Of a stretch of 64,000 nt of DNA, positions 32,846 to 45,603 are shown in pieces. The DNA lies in assembly GCA_963693085.1 (NCBI GenBank), contig OY856409.1, forward strand, positions 526,651,303 to 526,715,302, given 5' to 3'. The notes beneath the pieces were generated by a model. That model saw only the letters and a list, made by a program, of their open reading frames with translations, searched no databases and had not been told where the DNA came from. This DNA is from Alisma plantago-aquatica (taxonomy: Eukaryota; Streptophyta; Magnoliopsida; Alismatales; Alismataceae). The position numbers were made by a program, and so were the translations under genes. The number at the start of each line of letters is the position of its first letter. Position 1 is the stretch's first letter.

Positions 32846-35190
32846 TGAATTTTCAGCATAGTTTTGCATCAATTTCCATAATTTCACTTTTAAGCTACCT
32901 TTCATTTAGTTTTTCTTAATTTTATGTTAATTTATAAGATTTTGATCATTTTCCTTCAATTCCATGGCAGGCTTAAACCTCATGAACCAGAAAAGGAGAC
33001 GAGATGATGGTCCCACTAATGGATTAGAGGGCCCAATTGTTTTTGACTAAATGGACCATGTTTTTTATTATTTGATTCCCCATCAGTTGATCAGTTCCAT
33101 CGGTTTACAAAACATTTGTCAAACCATCAGTTTTTACTTATTCTCTCTTCCATCGAAAGATGTTGATCAATTAACATCGACCATCAACCTTACACGAATA
33201 GCCCCCCATGTGGGTATCCTCTAATGAACCATCAGATTGCATCACCTCTACCTGACCATCAATTTGCATCATTCGTTCTGTCATTCAGTTGATGAGCAGA
33301 TCTCACCTCCGATGGCATCTCTTCTCTCGACTTCTAATGGTTCTAGTACATATACCTTCTAATAACAATTCTACATATTACTTTTGATGCCCTTACAACA
33401 TCAATCTTCTAATGAATATCTTGTGCTACCTTCTGAAGGGTCATCTGCATTCAACAACCAATGGATCTACTCCTTCCTCTTCTAATGGTTGTGCTTTGAC
33501 CTCTTCTAATGGTCTGTCTAACCATTCACCTACCAATGTCTAGACTAAATATTGTAAGACTCTTCACCTACCTATGCAGTTACTACAAACTGACGACCCA
33601 TCATCTTCCCCACAACATCACTACCTCTTCACCTCCATGGTGATGCTGAGACTTCACTCCATGGTGGATGGGAGGGTTCCAAACCATGTCTGATTCCTAT
33701 AAATAGAAGACCAAGACATGCAGGAAAACAATCTGCCATTTACCCCGCCAGACGGCCATTGTGAAGACCTACCTTCGACCTTCACCATCAATTGACTTCC
33801 TCCACTGGTACCAAAAAATCCAAGAACCATACCTCAAAAGAGGCCTTCTCACGGCACCCTTGCTCATCAGTTGACGATTTATACCGTCAATAGCCTATTT
33901 TACTCTCCCATCGGATACTATATCTAACCTTGAAGAAGGAAGGATGAAAACTGAAGACCATTTCTAAAATTTCCAGTGTTAGATCTACTACTACATCAAA
34001 TGCTACCATTCTAAATTTCAAAGAAAAACTTATGCACACCACAAATTAGCTTTTATCTTCTTTTGTGATCATGGTTTCTTTCTCTCTTCATTTTTTATTT
34101 CTATTTTTACTGTCATTAGCAAGTACCCTTGCAAGGGTTAAGGGAGTAGCCCCACTACATGATTTTTTCTTTCCATATTGCATCTAGTATTGTATGAACC
34201 AATATATGCTTTGAATCAATCGGTTTTATGTTTATATTCCTGCCCGATCATCACATTTATAAGTAAATAAAATTATTGGTGTAGAGAACTTCAAACCTAG
34301 GATCTTGGATGTCAATTGATTCATGTTAAATCCTTGATGCAAAATTTGGATATGTGTTTTCTGGGGAAATGGATGTATGATTTCTAGGTAATGTGACAAT
34401 GAGCTTAGATTGATATCTGTCTAAGTTTTATCCCTATCACCAAAAGGGGGATTTCCTTATTGCCAACATCTTATATCCATGCTTAATATGATGTAGTTAG
34501 AAAGTATTGATAGGTAGCAGTGGCAAAAGTCATTCCACCCTAGTGTTCCCATCCATTAATTTAGCAAACATTTAGTTCAACCTTTACTATTTGCAACATA
34601 GTATAATCAACGACCAGATCTAAATCTTGTGTTAAATACTAGTTCTTGTTTGGTTAATTTGATCAGAACAATTCTTAAAAATGTCATCCTTTGGTTTGGT
34701 CACGAACTATACTATAATAAGCTTTGTCCACTTGTGGGTGTTGATTTTTGTATGCTAGTAAAGGTAAACTTTAGGGATATCACCCCTAGTGAATTTTCCA
34801 GTGCAATAAAACCCACATCACGTATCCATGCATTGGCAATAGTGATGCATAGATCAATTAATTTACAATAAGAACAAATTATGCTTATTCATTACATGGT
34901 TATATAACATGAGATAGATGTTTAGGTGAAACCCATGTCACAATTTCTCCCCATTAAAGTTCTTAAATTGGTTAATCTAAATTTTAGTTATATTTTCAAA
35001 TATAGTAGCTTTAATTCATGAAAATCATTAAATAACTTTTAAAAAGGTGTATTTTGGAAAACTATAAGTTCCATGCCTGACAATGTTAGGTCCCTTTTGA
35101 ACAACCACTTCTATTTCCATCACATATACTTGACAGGAAAATGATTTTAGTCTAGTAATTAATTAGAAAACTTATGAAAATATAGTAATA
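32846..35190 (+). repeat. Athila-2 LTR (about 2.35 kb)
   Basis: Placed between the eroded PPT phrase and a PBS-like site. It starts near TTGAATTTTCAGC (32846). Word repeats (CATCAGTTGATCA-like 33070-33300, CTTCTAATGG-like 33330-33530) precede TATAAATAG at 33698. AAGGGTTAAGGGAGTAGCC near 34135 has the same phrase structure as GGGAGTAGC in the first Athila LTR (11530). The ends are approximate because no second copy is in the window. Confidence 0.6.
33698..33706 (+). promoter_or_regulatory. TATA box of Athila-2 LTR
   Basis: TATAAATAG, about 850 bp into the LTR, just downstream of the word-repeat region. Confidence 0.65.
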
Positions 35191-35196
35191 AGTTTT

Positions 35197-35222
35197 TGGC
35201 CCCAATTTTGGGAAAACGATGA
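35197..35222 (+). promoter_or_regulatory. Decayed tRNA-Asp-type PBS
   Basis: TTGGCCCCAATTTTGGGAAA followed by ACGATG aligns with the consensus TTGGCGCCGTTGCCGGGGAA plus CGATG of Athila leaders. It is preceded by AGTTTTT exactly as at 12184. Degenerate, so moderate confidence. Confidence 0.5.
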
Positions 35223-36399
35223 TATTGTTAGAGTAGAAATTCTAGATAGTGAGTGAGAATTTGTAAATCGACATTTTAATATTCTGTGAGCCATTTATTC
35301 ACTATTCATTATATCCTTCCATCCATACTGCCATTTCAAAATTTATTTCTGCATAATCCACTCCATGATTCATCATGAGTGATTTTCTTTAAATTACTAT
35401 AGTAAATTTGTTCCAGTGTGTATGCCACAAATGAGGATATAAAGCCCTGATATTCCACTACTTTTTGACCTAGAGATGGAACACATCTTGAGAAATCTCA
35501 GGACAGAATGAAGAACTACTTCACCTATACCACAAATTAATTTTAGCCAAGTATAATCAGTTCCTATCATGTCTAAAAACCACCTTTTGAAGGAATTTGT
35601 TGTCCCTACAACAATACACATGAATGGGATACTCAATCTCCAAATGATCAAGGTAAGCCTTTTCCATTATTCCTCCGATCATGCAAATGTTGAAACAAAA
35701 AATGATATGGAGGATCAAACGTTTATATATAAACCTCCACACCACTGAGTTCTTGAAATACTTAAGAACCTTCAAGCTCAATGGCTTCCTTACTGAAGGG
35801 AGTGTGCACCTTTTGTTACCTTCCCTTCTGTGGGATAGAGACAAGGCCAGGCTACCGTCTAAATTCAATCAACACTTGGGATGATATAGTGAATGTATTT
35901 TTTTCTAAGTAATACTTCAATCAAGACTATGAATTTGAGGAATCAATTTTCCAAATTTGTTTAAAACGACGAGGATGCCATTTTTTATTCATGGGATAGA
36001 TTTATAAATATTATAATTTTTTTACAACATAGTCTACAAAGTGTATATTGATGCAAACTATCTATAATGGTTTGTCATCAGGATACACGCCAAGTGGTCA
36101 ATTCAACCGCTAGTGGCTATCTGATGTATACAACTTCAAAGTAGATGTATGATGTTATTGAATATATGGACTGGGTCACTATCAATGGGACTCAAAAAAG
36201 AACCCATTTCTCCTAATGTTTCAGATGCTATCAATCAAGGAGGCAAGCATAGTGTTGATGTTGTTTCTATCCATAGATGGAAGAGGTTACTCTGAACCAA
36301 GCCCATCTATCAACACAACAAGTTAACATTGTTACTATTATATGTCAGTCATTTGGAGGAGCAATACATCATCTTTATCATGCGTATCTCAAGATGCAT
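35223..36399 (+). other. Leader / gag 5' region of Athila-2, unreadable
   Basis: From its place between the PBS-like site and a gag C-terminal fragment this should be leader plus gag core, but I can recognise no gag phrase. The open stretches on both strands around 35400-35880 match nothing I know. Confidence 0.35.
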
Positions 36400-36940
36400 A
36401 TGTGGAGCAATGCAATTAGGTTAGAAATTATGTGAGTAAGAAGCCTTATGAACCATTTTACCTACAATGTCATATGGAAAGACCACATCAACTTATCCTA
36501 TCACAATAATTATGTTCAAAATCAATAGAAAGTCTTGTACCAAAAATTTAACAGTCAGCAAGGTAAAATGGGACAACCACAATTCAATAATGGTGTAATA
36601 GAAACTTAAACTAGCAGCCACCAAAGCCAAATATACAAAACTTGAGTTAGAATCAATCTTAGAGACCTTGCTCCCTACACAAATGAAGCAAAAGGAGGAG
36701 TTCCACTTACACATGCTAGAATTGAAGGAAACGCTGTAAAAACATTCTAAGAAGGTGGAAAGGGTAGCTAATCACTCAATGATGTTAGGAAATCGTATTG
36801 CACTATAAGAATTTTTGTCTCCATCATAGTTCCTAATGGGAGGTATAATGTCAAGCAAAACCAAATCTTAGAGGTGAACATTCTCTCTCCTCATGAACTA
36901 GAAGAAAATAAAGAGTCTACTCCACATCAAAAATGAAGTA
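36400..36940 (+). pseudogene. Athila-2 gag C-terminal fragment
   Basis: One frame reads FTYNVIWKDHINLSYHNN near 36455-36510, close in pattern to the TYNPGWRNHPNLSY tract of Athila gag, followed by QQGKMGQPQFNN. Another frame then gives a long charged helix (ESILETLLPTQMKQKEEFHL near 36652). Several stops and shifts. It shows that coding sequence of the same lineage follows the LTR as well as preceding it. Confidence 0.5.
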
Positions 36941-37059
36941 CCTCTCTGGGATTCATCCCCATAATTTGATTCTAGTATAGTTGATTCTTCATTTAGAATG
37001 TTTCACTCTTGTTATTAAATTTATTAGAATAAAGACACAATTATTATTGTGAAAGAGGC

Positions 37060-37677
37060 TATTTTATGGTATCTTTAGGAACCATACCTCCTGATCTTGT
37101 TGCTAAAGTTATTAATGAGGACCTGCTGTGCTTTTTCCCTACCATCAGTTAAGCTGATCATCTGTTGTTGTTCTAGGAGTTTACTGTTGTTGGGTGGTTT
37201 TCATCTCCTTCTTGTTTATGGTCTCCTTTATGGTTGTTGATATCTTCTCGGGCTGTTTTGTGGGTTTCCTCTGTCTTGCCCTGCTGAGATTGCTGCTCTT
37301 GTGAAATCTGGAGTTCTTCTGGCCAGTATCTCTTGGTTGCTGCTCCTGGGAAGTCTAAAGATGCTCCTTCTATTTAGTTCCTTCCGGTGTATCATGTTTG
37401 GCCTTTCTGTGTTATCTTTCTGGTCTCTGCAGAGCCTCTTTATTTACAGCAAGATTCAATCTTCTCGATTGAGGCTTCTTTTCCTGGTGCTCGCAAGCTA
37501 CTTGTTTTTTCACCTGATGGTTTCTTTTCCTTTTCCTCATTGCCATATTCTTGATGTAAAGATAATTCTTCTTTCTTTTCTTTTAGTTGGCCCTCAATCT
37601 GGGGACCAGCAAGTTTTATATCACTTTTTCAAAATTACAAAAAAAGCAACAGCAAGTTTTACCGACCAAAAAAAAAA
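37060..37677 (+). mobile_element. 5'-truncated LINE tail
   Basis: T-rich, non-coding 3' UTR-like sequence ends at 37677 with AGCAAC, then TTTTACCGACC followed by a run of 10 A. The full LINE at 40729-47292 ends with the same AGCAAC and TTTTACCGACCAAAA. A shared 3' end with oligo-A and loss of the 5' part is the hallmark of a truncated LINE copy. The left boundary is approximate and I could not see its target duplication. Confidence 0.65.
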
Positions 37678-38539
37678 CTTTAACATGATCTCATGCATAT
37701 CATTCATATGATAAGGAGGTGGGGATAATCACAAGTCCAATATTTCCACCATAATACGCGATGTTTGACTTCTATTGGAAACAAATGCTATTAGTTACAT
37801 GAAGTACTTTTTCATTACACATCATGTGTTCTCTAGAGAACTTTTTAAAAGAGGCACAACTAGATTACTTAGAGATTACATGACAAACTCCAACACGATC
37901 AATAAACTACAATGAATTGGAAACATGGCATAAAAGAGAACTACACAATGTGCTACTTATCAAGCATAGCATTCTAGCATATTATAGAAGCATGTTACAC
38001 GTTGAATCCATAAACATGCCAGTTATCTAAGAGTTATTCCTCTTAGAGATTAAAAAACTCAGTCCAAGAATAACAACTCACAATAGGAGAAAAACGAGAG
38101 AGAGCAACATTGGTACGCTGACAACTTGAAGTTTAGATTCCTCTTGACAGACAAGGTGGTGCACCAAGACTCCTATATCTACATAGATGATGTAGAGGTT
38201 GAGGCCCTTGGGTGGAGGTTGAGGACAAGAATCTTCTTCAAGGAGAAGACAAGGTATTGTTGCAACAACAAAGCAGTAAAAACAACAACTAAATCAAATC
38301 TAGATACGCAAGTGCAAGTTCTATATAGATATAAGACGTATCTTATTGTTGGAAAACTAGTGTTTACCAAATTATATTCAATATCCCTTCTAGGTATTTA
38401 TTTAATCGATGATTTATGGATACTATGGATCCATTAACTAAGAGTTTTGTTGGAAAAAAATATGGATTTCAAATATGTGTTGTAAAAACACTATACCTTT
38501 CACAATGAATATGTGACAGAAACAATCCATATTATATGT
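37678..38539. other. Anonymous DNA between LINE tail and Tat RT
   Basis: No recognisable domain. Probably the upstream part of the Tat element beginning in earnest at 38540. The open stretch at 38126-38437 matches nothing I know. Confidence 0.35.
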
Positions 38540-38957
38540 GACCCTAACCCTTTGGCATTGGCTCAGGCATGCATAAAAGTAGACAATTGTGGAGCCTCAA
38601 GATGAAAAAGGAGTTTCAAAAGCAGTACAATGGTGGTTTCCTAGAGTCAGACAACTGTCCAACATAGATCTCCAACATTGTACTCATGCTAAAGAAAGAT
38701 GTCAAAATTTGCATGTGAGTGGACTATTGTAACCTTAAAAAAGTATCTCTCAAATATGACTCATGCTACCACATATTGATGTACTACTTGACAACATAGT
38801 TTGCCATTCCCTCCTATGTTTCATATATGGTCGTTACAGATACAATCAGATCAACATGAATAGAAGACAAGGAGAAGACTTCCTTCATCACCAAGTATGG
38901 AGTCTACCATATCATGCCTTTTATATTAAAATATGTTGTATCTTCTTATAAAAGGAA
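38540..38957 (+). pseudogene. Tat/Ogre-type reverse transcriptase, 5' part
   Basis: Frames read KKEFQKQYNGGFLESDNCPT, then ISNIVLMLKKDVKICM and VDYCNLKK (38640-38740), and KTSFITKYGVYHIMPFILK near 38870-38930. These are the Tat/Ogre/Retand RT phrases (WISNIVPVLKKDGKIR type), decayed, with frameshifts and stops. The frame is cut at 38957 by the Tekay solo LTR and resumes at 50460 with the catalytic YVDD block. Confidence 0.75.
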
Positions 38958-38962
38958 CATAG
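38958..38962. repeat. Left target-site duplication CATAG of Tekay solo LTR
   Basis: Exact match with CATAG at 50455-50459. Tat RT coding sequence continues across if the insert and one copy are removed. Confidence 0.88.
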
Positions 38963-40713
38963 TGTGAGAACCCATTCCACTAAATGAGATTACTCAAAAC
39001 ATAAAACACAATCAATCACTAATTAATCACATTCCCAAAAATATGGGTAAATTAAAATCGATTTCAACATTAGCACCCGCTCAGAAACATTTGCATAAGA
39101 GCCCAACATCTTTCTTGTATCCATACTATGCCAAGAATTTGACACAAAATGGTCTATCAACTTTGCCACAACATATATACACAGGAGAACAATATTTGTA
39201 TATGTCACACAAACAAGCATTAACATGCTAACAAAATTCAGATTCATTTGAAACAACATATACAAACTTTTCCTGCACAGACCTGAGAGTACAGGGATGA
39301 CTCTAGGACACACTAGACTTCTAATAAACTTTCTCAAAGATTAATTACTATAGCTCCTCTTTGCTGCCACATGTTTTTTTTCGTCACTTCTAATTATTAA
39401 AAAAATGTGGCGAACCACAAGGGTGAGACGCATGTCCCAGCAAGAGATATAACATCCAACAATGCTTATTGATTTCAACATTTTAGGTAATGAGATAGTT
39501 TAAGCAGTTTAATCGTATACAACAAATAGGCTCAACAACACTGATGATTAACAAAATACATAAAGGAGCTAATAACAATTATCATCATTTTCCTTATTAA
39601 CCGTATAAGAGATTCAATATTATATGCATAACTAGCATAAGCAAGTCTAGTAGCATATTATCTCTATTAACATGAATAAGTTTAGCATAATAAGCATATC
39701 TAACAACATTAACATGTCTAACAGTTTGAACATATCAATATCATAAGTAGATCTATCAACATAAGCACGAGTATTTGCATAATTAGCAGTATATGCATCT
39801 CTAGATACAAAGGCATGGCTAAAATGCTAAACATAACTAACAAGATGAGATATCTAGCATCATGATTATAATTAGCAGTAGTAGTATAGATATCAACATA
39901 AGCATGACTACTGCATGTACACATTTCCAATCTTATGAATATCCACAACATAAGTGTAATTACTATCTCTTGATTGCACTAAGCATCATCTTTATGTAAA
40001 GATAACAAATAAGGGTTATCATCTAATGTGAAGCGTCAAGTATAACCTTAAACAAATATGCTACACGGTCGTATTACATCTTTTATTACGCCCTGGGGAA
40101 TTTGAATTGTACCATTCAAAGTCCAACTGACCCCTGCGAAGGGCTATTTAGTTTCGTACAAAATCTAGGAGTGTCGGTATCCCGATATCTATTCCCCTTG
40201 GTCAATATGAGTAAAAAGGTAGTGACATATCAGTCAATGTTGCCACCACAATGACATATAGTCAAGATGCTAACCACTAGTCCGCCCTTGGTACAGGTCA
40301 CGACACTAGAAACCAGCGTATACAAACCCAATCACTGAGGTACAACCGTAGTCGTCCTCAAATCACATCATGTTATAATCACCGAGACACGACCGCAACT
40401 GTTCTCAATCACATCAGATGTATGAGGCATGACCACAGCCAACCTCCACAATCTACATTGTGGATGACAAGGATATATCCTCAACCTGCCACCCCCACAT
40501 ACTCAACAGTATGCGCTCTGAGTTTCCCTTAGGAATACTCATTTCACCATCCAGCAAGTTCTAACACTGAAGATGGTTCTATGCCATAGGGCACTACATG
40601 ATTAGAGTTGCACTTGATTAGTTATGCCAATTGGGTGAATTAAGGCTACATCAAACAACTGGACATATAAACCCTAATTCACTTCTAGCAAGCATATAAA
40701 TATCACAACTTTG

Positions 40714-40728
40714 AAAAGCATATAAATG
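40714..40728. repeat. Left target-site duplication of the LINE
   Basis: AAAAGCATATAAATG pairs with AAAAGATATAAAATG at 47293-47307, about 15 bp with two single-base indels. A length around 15 bp fits target-primed reverse transcription. Confidence 0.7.
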
Positions 40729-42100
40729 GCTCCCGTTCCTGTTCCCCCCGCAGCGCGCGATAGGGCGATTGGTAAGGCGACGATGGCGGCTTCTTGGCGA
40801 CGAAATATTGACGTGTGAGATTGTGATGACTCAGTCAGATCTTCGTTTGATCCAAAATCACAATCTATGACAAATGTAGATCCTATTCTATCACCGCTAT
40901 CTTCTCCGACTAAATGGGAAGTGTTCAAGACAATACAATTTGGGAGCAAGGGAGCCATGAAGATGATGGAGATTACCATGAGAGATGGCAAGATACTATT
41001 ATCCAAAGAAGGAAGCCACTGAGAATGCAAAAAGATGGAAGAGATGCTTGTTGGGGTATGTGGTGGATTTTTAGCCTCATATACCTACTTTGGCAAAGCA
41101 TTTTGAAGAGATCTGGGATGTGCATGGGACATTTGAAATATTCAAAAGAGGGAACAGGCTATTTCTGGTAAAGTTCTCAAATCAAGTAGATCTGGAAATT
41201 GTTCTGAAGGGGGATTGGTCTGTGTTACATAGGCCAGTTGTCTTAAGGATGTGGAAGATTGGAGATAAACTAAACAAAGTGGTGCTAGAAGGTGTTCCAG
41301 TATGGGTGAATATCACTAACCTGCCATTGGAGCTTTGGGATGTCAGATCTTTTGAACGAATCGACTCCTATCTGGGAAATCCTGTCAGGATGGATGAGAG
41401 TATTAATTCATTCAGATGCATTGAGTATGCTTAGATTCAAGTTATCATGAACACAAGCTCCACATTTCCTGATAAAATCATGATGGTAAGTGAGGAAGGG
41501 GATGAACAGGAAATTCGCCTAAGTTATGATTGGATTCTATATAAATGTAATTCATGTGGTTTCTTTGGTCATGATGATTGCGAGAGAAAGCATTTAAAGC
41601 CCAAGATACCTGCTGGGGTGAGATGAGTTCAGAAGAAAGTCTGCGAAGTCAAAAAGCCTCCAGGTCCTAGCCGTCATGATACTTCTCCCACTGGAAGGTC
41701 TCAGGATGGGGGTCTATTTTTTGTTGAAGAGATTTTGTATGATGATGAGATAGTCCAAAAGAAGATTAGTTTGCTGAAAGAGATTCTAGTTATTGAATAT
41801 TTGAATCTATCGAAGGAAGTTAATGAAGGTTTAGATGTTGAGATTTGTAATGAGTCAGGGTGCTTCCCTTCAACCCCTTCTCCAAATCTGATCGGTAACC
41901 ATAATACTCCAGAAAGTTATTATAGTTCCCAGGCATCCTTGAGATCTATTAGAAATGTTCCATTAGACAAAAATCATAAGGATCCACCTAAATGTCAAAT
42001 GAAACTTAACATTGGGGACTACTCTGCAATCCATGGTGATTTGGCGATGACTTCCACAAGAACTGAGGCTGTCAGTTCAATAGCCCCAGGGGTTAAATGA
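40727..42100 (+). pseudogene. LINE ORF1 (DUF4283-like, CCHC zinc knuckle)
   Basis: RNA-binding ORF1 protein of plant L1 elements, which packages the LINE RNA. The basic, Pro-rich N-terminus (from 40727) has a stop at 40817. After a frame change near 41050 a single frame runs to 42100 with stops at 41432-41434 and 41624-41626. That frame has FKRGNRLFLVKFSNQVDLEI and VLHRPVVLRMWKIGD (DUF4283-like, 41150-41280), WVNITNLPLELWDVRSF, then a knuckle-like CNSCGFFGHDDCERKH near 41552-41600. The last Cys/His positions differ from strict CCHC. It ends at TGA 42098-42100, overlapping the ORF2 ATG by an ATGA tetranucleotide. Confidence 0.8.
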
Positions 42101-45100
42101 GTCCCTCTATCACTGTTACCTCTTGGAATGTCAGGGGAATCAATAAAAAAGTTCTTGACATCCAAGAGGAAATAAGAAGAGCCAACTATGACATAGTGGT
42201 TCATGTGGAAACCAAGATTAGAAGCAAAAAAGTTGAGAAGTTTATGCGTAGATACTTTGAAGAGTATAACTAGTTTTTGAATCTAAAATCTCATTCTCTT
42301 GGTAGAGTTCTCATTCTTTGTACGGAGGGACGTTGCAATGTTCAATTCATTGATGAAGGTGATCAGGTTATTCACAGCAAAGTTGAGAAATATGGTTGCA
42401 GCTTCTTATTATTTGTCATCTATGGACATAACGATGATCAGGATAGAGTTAGTCTTTGGGATAATTTGAGTAACTTTGTGAGGAATGTTAGTGAATTTTG
42501 GATCATAATGGGGGACTTCAATGTTGTGAGGAAATCAGAGGAGAAAATTGGCACGTTAACTCCCACTGCCAAATCTATGTCCAACTTCAATGATTTTGTT
42601 CTTGACCATGGTCTTTTTGAGTTGGATCTTGACGGACCCTACTTCACATGGGATAGCAACAAGAAGGAGAACATTTCATAGCCACAAAGATAGATAAAAT
42701 CATTTACAATGGTATTTTTCAATCTAGTTATGATCAATTCCATGGGGAAAGTATCTCTAATATTATAAGTGATCATCGTAGATTATGCTTATGCTTGGGT
42801 GAGCAAAGAAAGATTAAATCACCTTTTAGATTCATCAATGGATGGATTCAACACAAAGATTTTGAAAACATTTTGCATGATGCTTGGAAGATAGAGGTGG
42901 TCGGCTATGCTTCTTTTAAACTTTATAGAAAGTTGGAAAATCTTAAACTGAGTCTGAAGAAATGGAACAAGGATGGTTTTGGGAATGAATCCGCCAATGT
43001 TCTTGATATTAGTGACATTGCCATGGCTTCTCAGAAGGAGGAAGATTTGAATCATGGTGATCCTCTTTTAATAAGTGTGGCAAACCTGAAAAGGAAAGAA
43101 GTTGCAATTGCTGAAGAGAGTCTCCTTAGACAGAAATCCTGAGTTCAATGGCTGAAAGAAGGTAATTTAAACATGAATTTTTTTTACTCATCTCTCATAA
43201 CAAGGAGTAGGAATGCTATCAATAGTCTCATGGTTAATGATTCTATCACAAGGGACCATGAGAAGATTTGGGAATCTATTGCTGACTTTTATAACTCCTT
43301 ATTCTACAATGTTGACAAAGGGAGTGTGTGGGTTGGTAATTGGAATGGTCCTAAAATTAGTAGCATCCAAAATTCCTTGCTTACGAAGAATGTCATGAGG
43401 AAAGAAGTTGATGACATTATCGTTGAGTTGAATGAGGACAATTGCCCTGGTCTTGATGGCTTCAATGAATGCTTTTATAAGTATGCTTGGAAGATCATTG
43501 GTGATGATGCATTCGAGGCCATCTCTGATTTTTTTGTTAATGGTAGGATTTTGATGAAATCCAATAGAACTTTTATTACTCTTCTGCCCAAGGTAAATGA
43601 CTCTAATATGATCACCAATTGGTGCCTGATAGCTCTATGTAATGTCTTCTATAAACTTTTACCAAAAATCTTGGCTAACAGGTTACAGGGTGTGCTTCCT
43701 AGCATAATTGACAACTCCCAATGTGCCTTTGTCAAAGGGAGGAGTATCAAAGATGCAGTGCTACTTGCCAACGAGATTCTAAGTGATTTTAAGAAGAAAA
43801 ACTGCTCTAATATGTGTATCCAAGCTGATTTATCTAAAGCCTACAATTCTATAAGCTGGAGATATCTTTTCTCAATCCTTTATAAGATGGGATTTTCTAA
43901 CAAGTGGATTAGTTGGATTGAATCTATCTTTACCTCCACCTCATATCAAATTCTTATTAATGAAGAGCCTTCAAATTTTACCTTTTTCTCTAATGGTGTT
44001 AGACAAGGTGACCGAATTGCCCCATATTTGTTTGTGATTGCTATGCAGGGACTTACAGGATTATTTAAGGAAAGCGTTGAAAAGAAAGATATCATTCCTG
44101 ATTCTATTTATAAGAACTGCCATCGTTCTCACATTATGTTTGTCAATGATCTGATGGTGTTTGCCAAGGCTTCAACCCTTAATGCTAGCAATATCAAGAA
44201 GATCTTGGACAAGTTCGCCAACACGTCTGGCTTGGAAGTTAACAATGAGAAAAGTAGGGTGTTCATGGGAGGTGCTAATCTGGTTGATGACATTCCTAAC
44301 CTACTGGGGATGAGAGTGGAAGATATCTATGAGACTAAATATCTTGGACTCCCTTTATTTTCTGGTAAAATTAGAAAGAAGCAATGTGACAAATTGATTG
44401 ATAGGATTAAGAAAAGGTTGGAGTGCTGTAAATCGAAGCTTTTATCTATGGCTAGTAGAATTGAGCTTACCAAGTCTACTTTGTCCACTATGCACCTCTA
44501 CTGGGTTATGGATTTCCCCATCCCAAGTTCTACTCTAGAGGAGATTGACAGGATTTGTAGGGACTTCTTATGGGGTAAATTTGAAAATAAGAGGAATCTA
44601 CACCTTATTAAATGGGATGTAGTTTCATTGTCTAAGGCTGAAGGTGGTCTAGGGATCAGGAAAAGCAAGGAATTATCAGATGCTTGTCTTATTCAACATG
44701 TGTGGGATATAGCAAGGAAGAAGGATAGCCTCTGGGTGAAATGGATTGGAGAAAAATATTTCAAAAAGGAAACCTATTGGAGCAGTGAAGTCCCTGCAAA
44801 TCATTCGTGGATGCTCAAATGTATCATTAGATGATCTCCTATCCTTAAAAAGCATTTTAGTATTAAGTTTGGTCATGGATGCAGCATTAAGGTTTGGAAG
44901 GATCTGTGGCTTTTTGGAAAATTTCTATATGATGTTGTTGATAAGAATATGAGCATCAGGGCAGGGATCCCTTTATATGCTTAGTTGAACTCTATTATTA
45001 TCAATGGGAGATGGTCCATTAATAATTATCATTGTTCACTTTTTATCTTGGACCTTCTGAATAGCACGAGTATTCATAATTTTAAGAAAGATCAGTATCT

Positions 45101-45603
45101 CTTTGATGGTCATGAGAAAGTTCTGTTCAAATCTATCTGGGAGAGTATCAAGAGCAGAGGGGCAGAAGATATAAAGTTTATCTGGATTTGGAAAAGCAAA
45201 ATCCATGCCAATAGCAAGATACATGTTTAGAAATCCATCCCTAACAAGATTCCTACCTTGGATTATACTAGAAGAAGAGGTATTCTCGTTGCATCGATTT
45301 TTTTTTCTTTATATGAATGGCTATGAAGATACGCACCACATTTGTTTTGATTGTACATTTACAAAAGATATCTGGAATGTAGCTCTAAATTGCAAACTCA
45401 TTGACAAGGTTCTAGCTAGTTGGGAAGATATTGTGTCCATGAATGACTTTAAGGCCAGTATTATATCCCCCCTTATTCTTTACTATGCATGGCATGAAAG
45501 AAATAATAGAGTTCATAACAATGCATACAGGAACTCGAGTACTCTTTGGAAATCTTTTTCTGGCGATTACTCCATGCTAGATGATTCCACTTATGCCTTT
45601 TGA
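42097..45603 (+). pseudogene. LINE ORF2 (endonuclease, reverse transcriptase, zinc-binding C-terminus)
   Basis: The APE-type endonuclease starts at 42097 with ITVTSWNVRGINKK. A stop at 42271 interrupts it. GDFNVVRKSEEKIG (about 42510) and DLDGPYFTWDSN (about 42627) are endonuclease motifs. A frameshift lies near 42680, then SDHR. A TGA at 43140, likely from CGA, precedes the longest open part (43143-44834). RT motifs there include PGLDGFNECFYKYAWK, ADLSKAYNSISW, NGVRQGDRIAPYLFVIAMQG and the catalytic block HIMFVNDLMVF at 44130-44160, where FADD has become FVND. The C-terminus (45205-45603) has the zf-RVT-like HICFDCTFTKDIWNVAL, with several stops from about 44980 on. Non-functional. Confidence 0.85.

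Noticed and set aside
35397..35868. Overlapping plus and minus open frames that might be a gene
   Set aside because: The frames on both strands have no motif. The place between a PBS-like site and a gag fragment explains them as decayed element leader.
37301..37711. 136-codon hydrophobic open frame resembling a membrane protein
   Set aside because: It lies in the T-rich 3' UTR of a truncated LINE and runs through the oligo-A end into flanking DNA. The Leu/Phe/Ser richness comes from the T-rich base composition.
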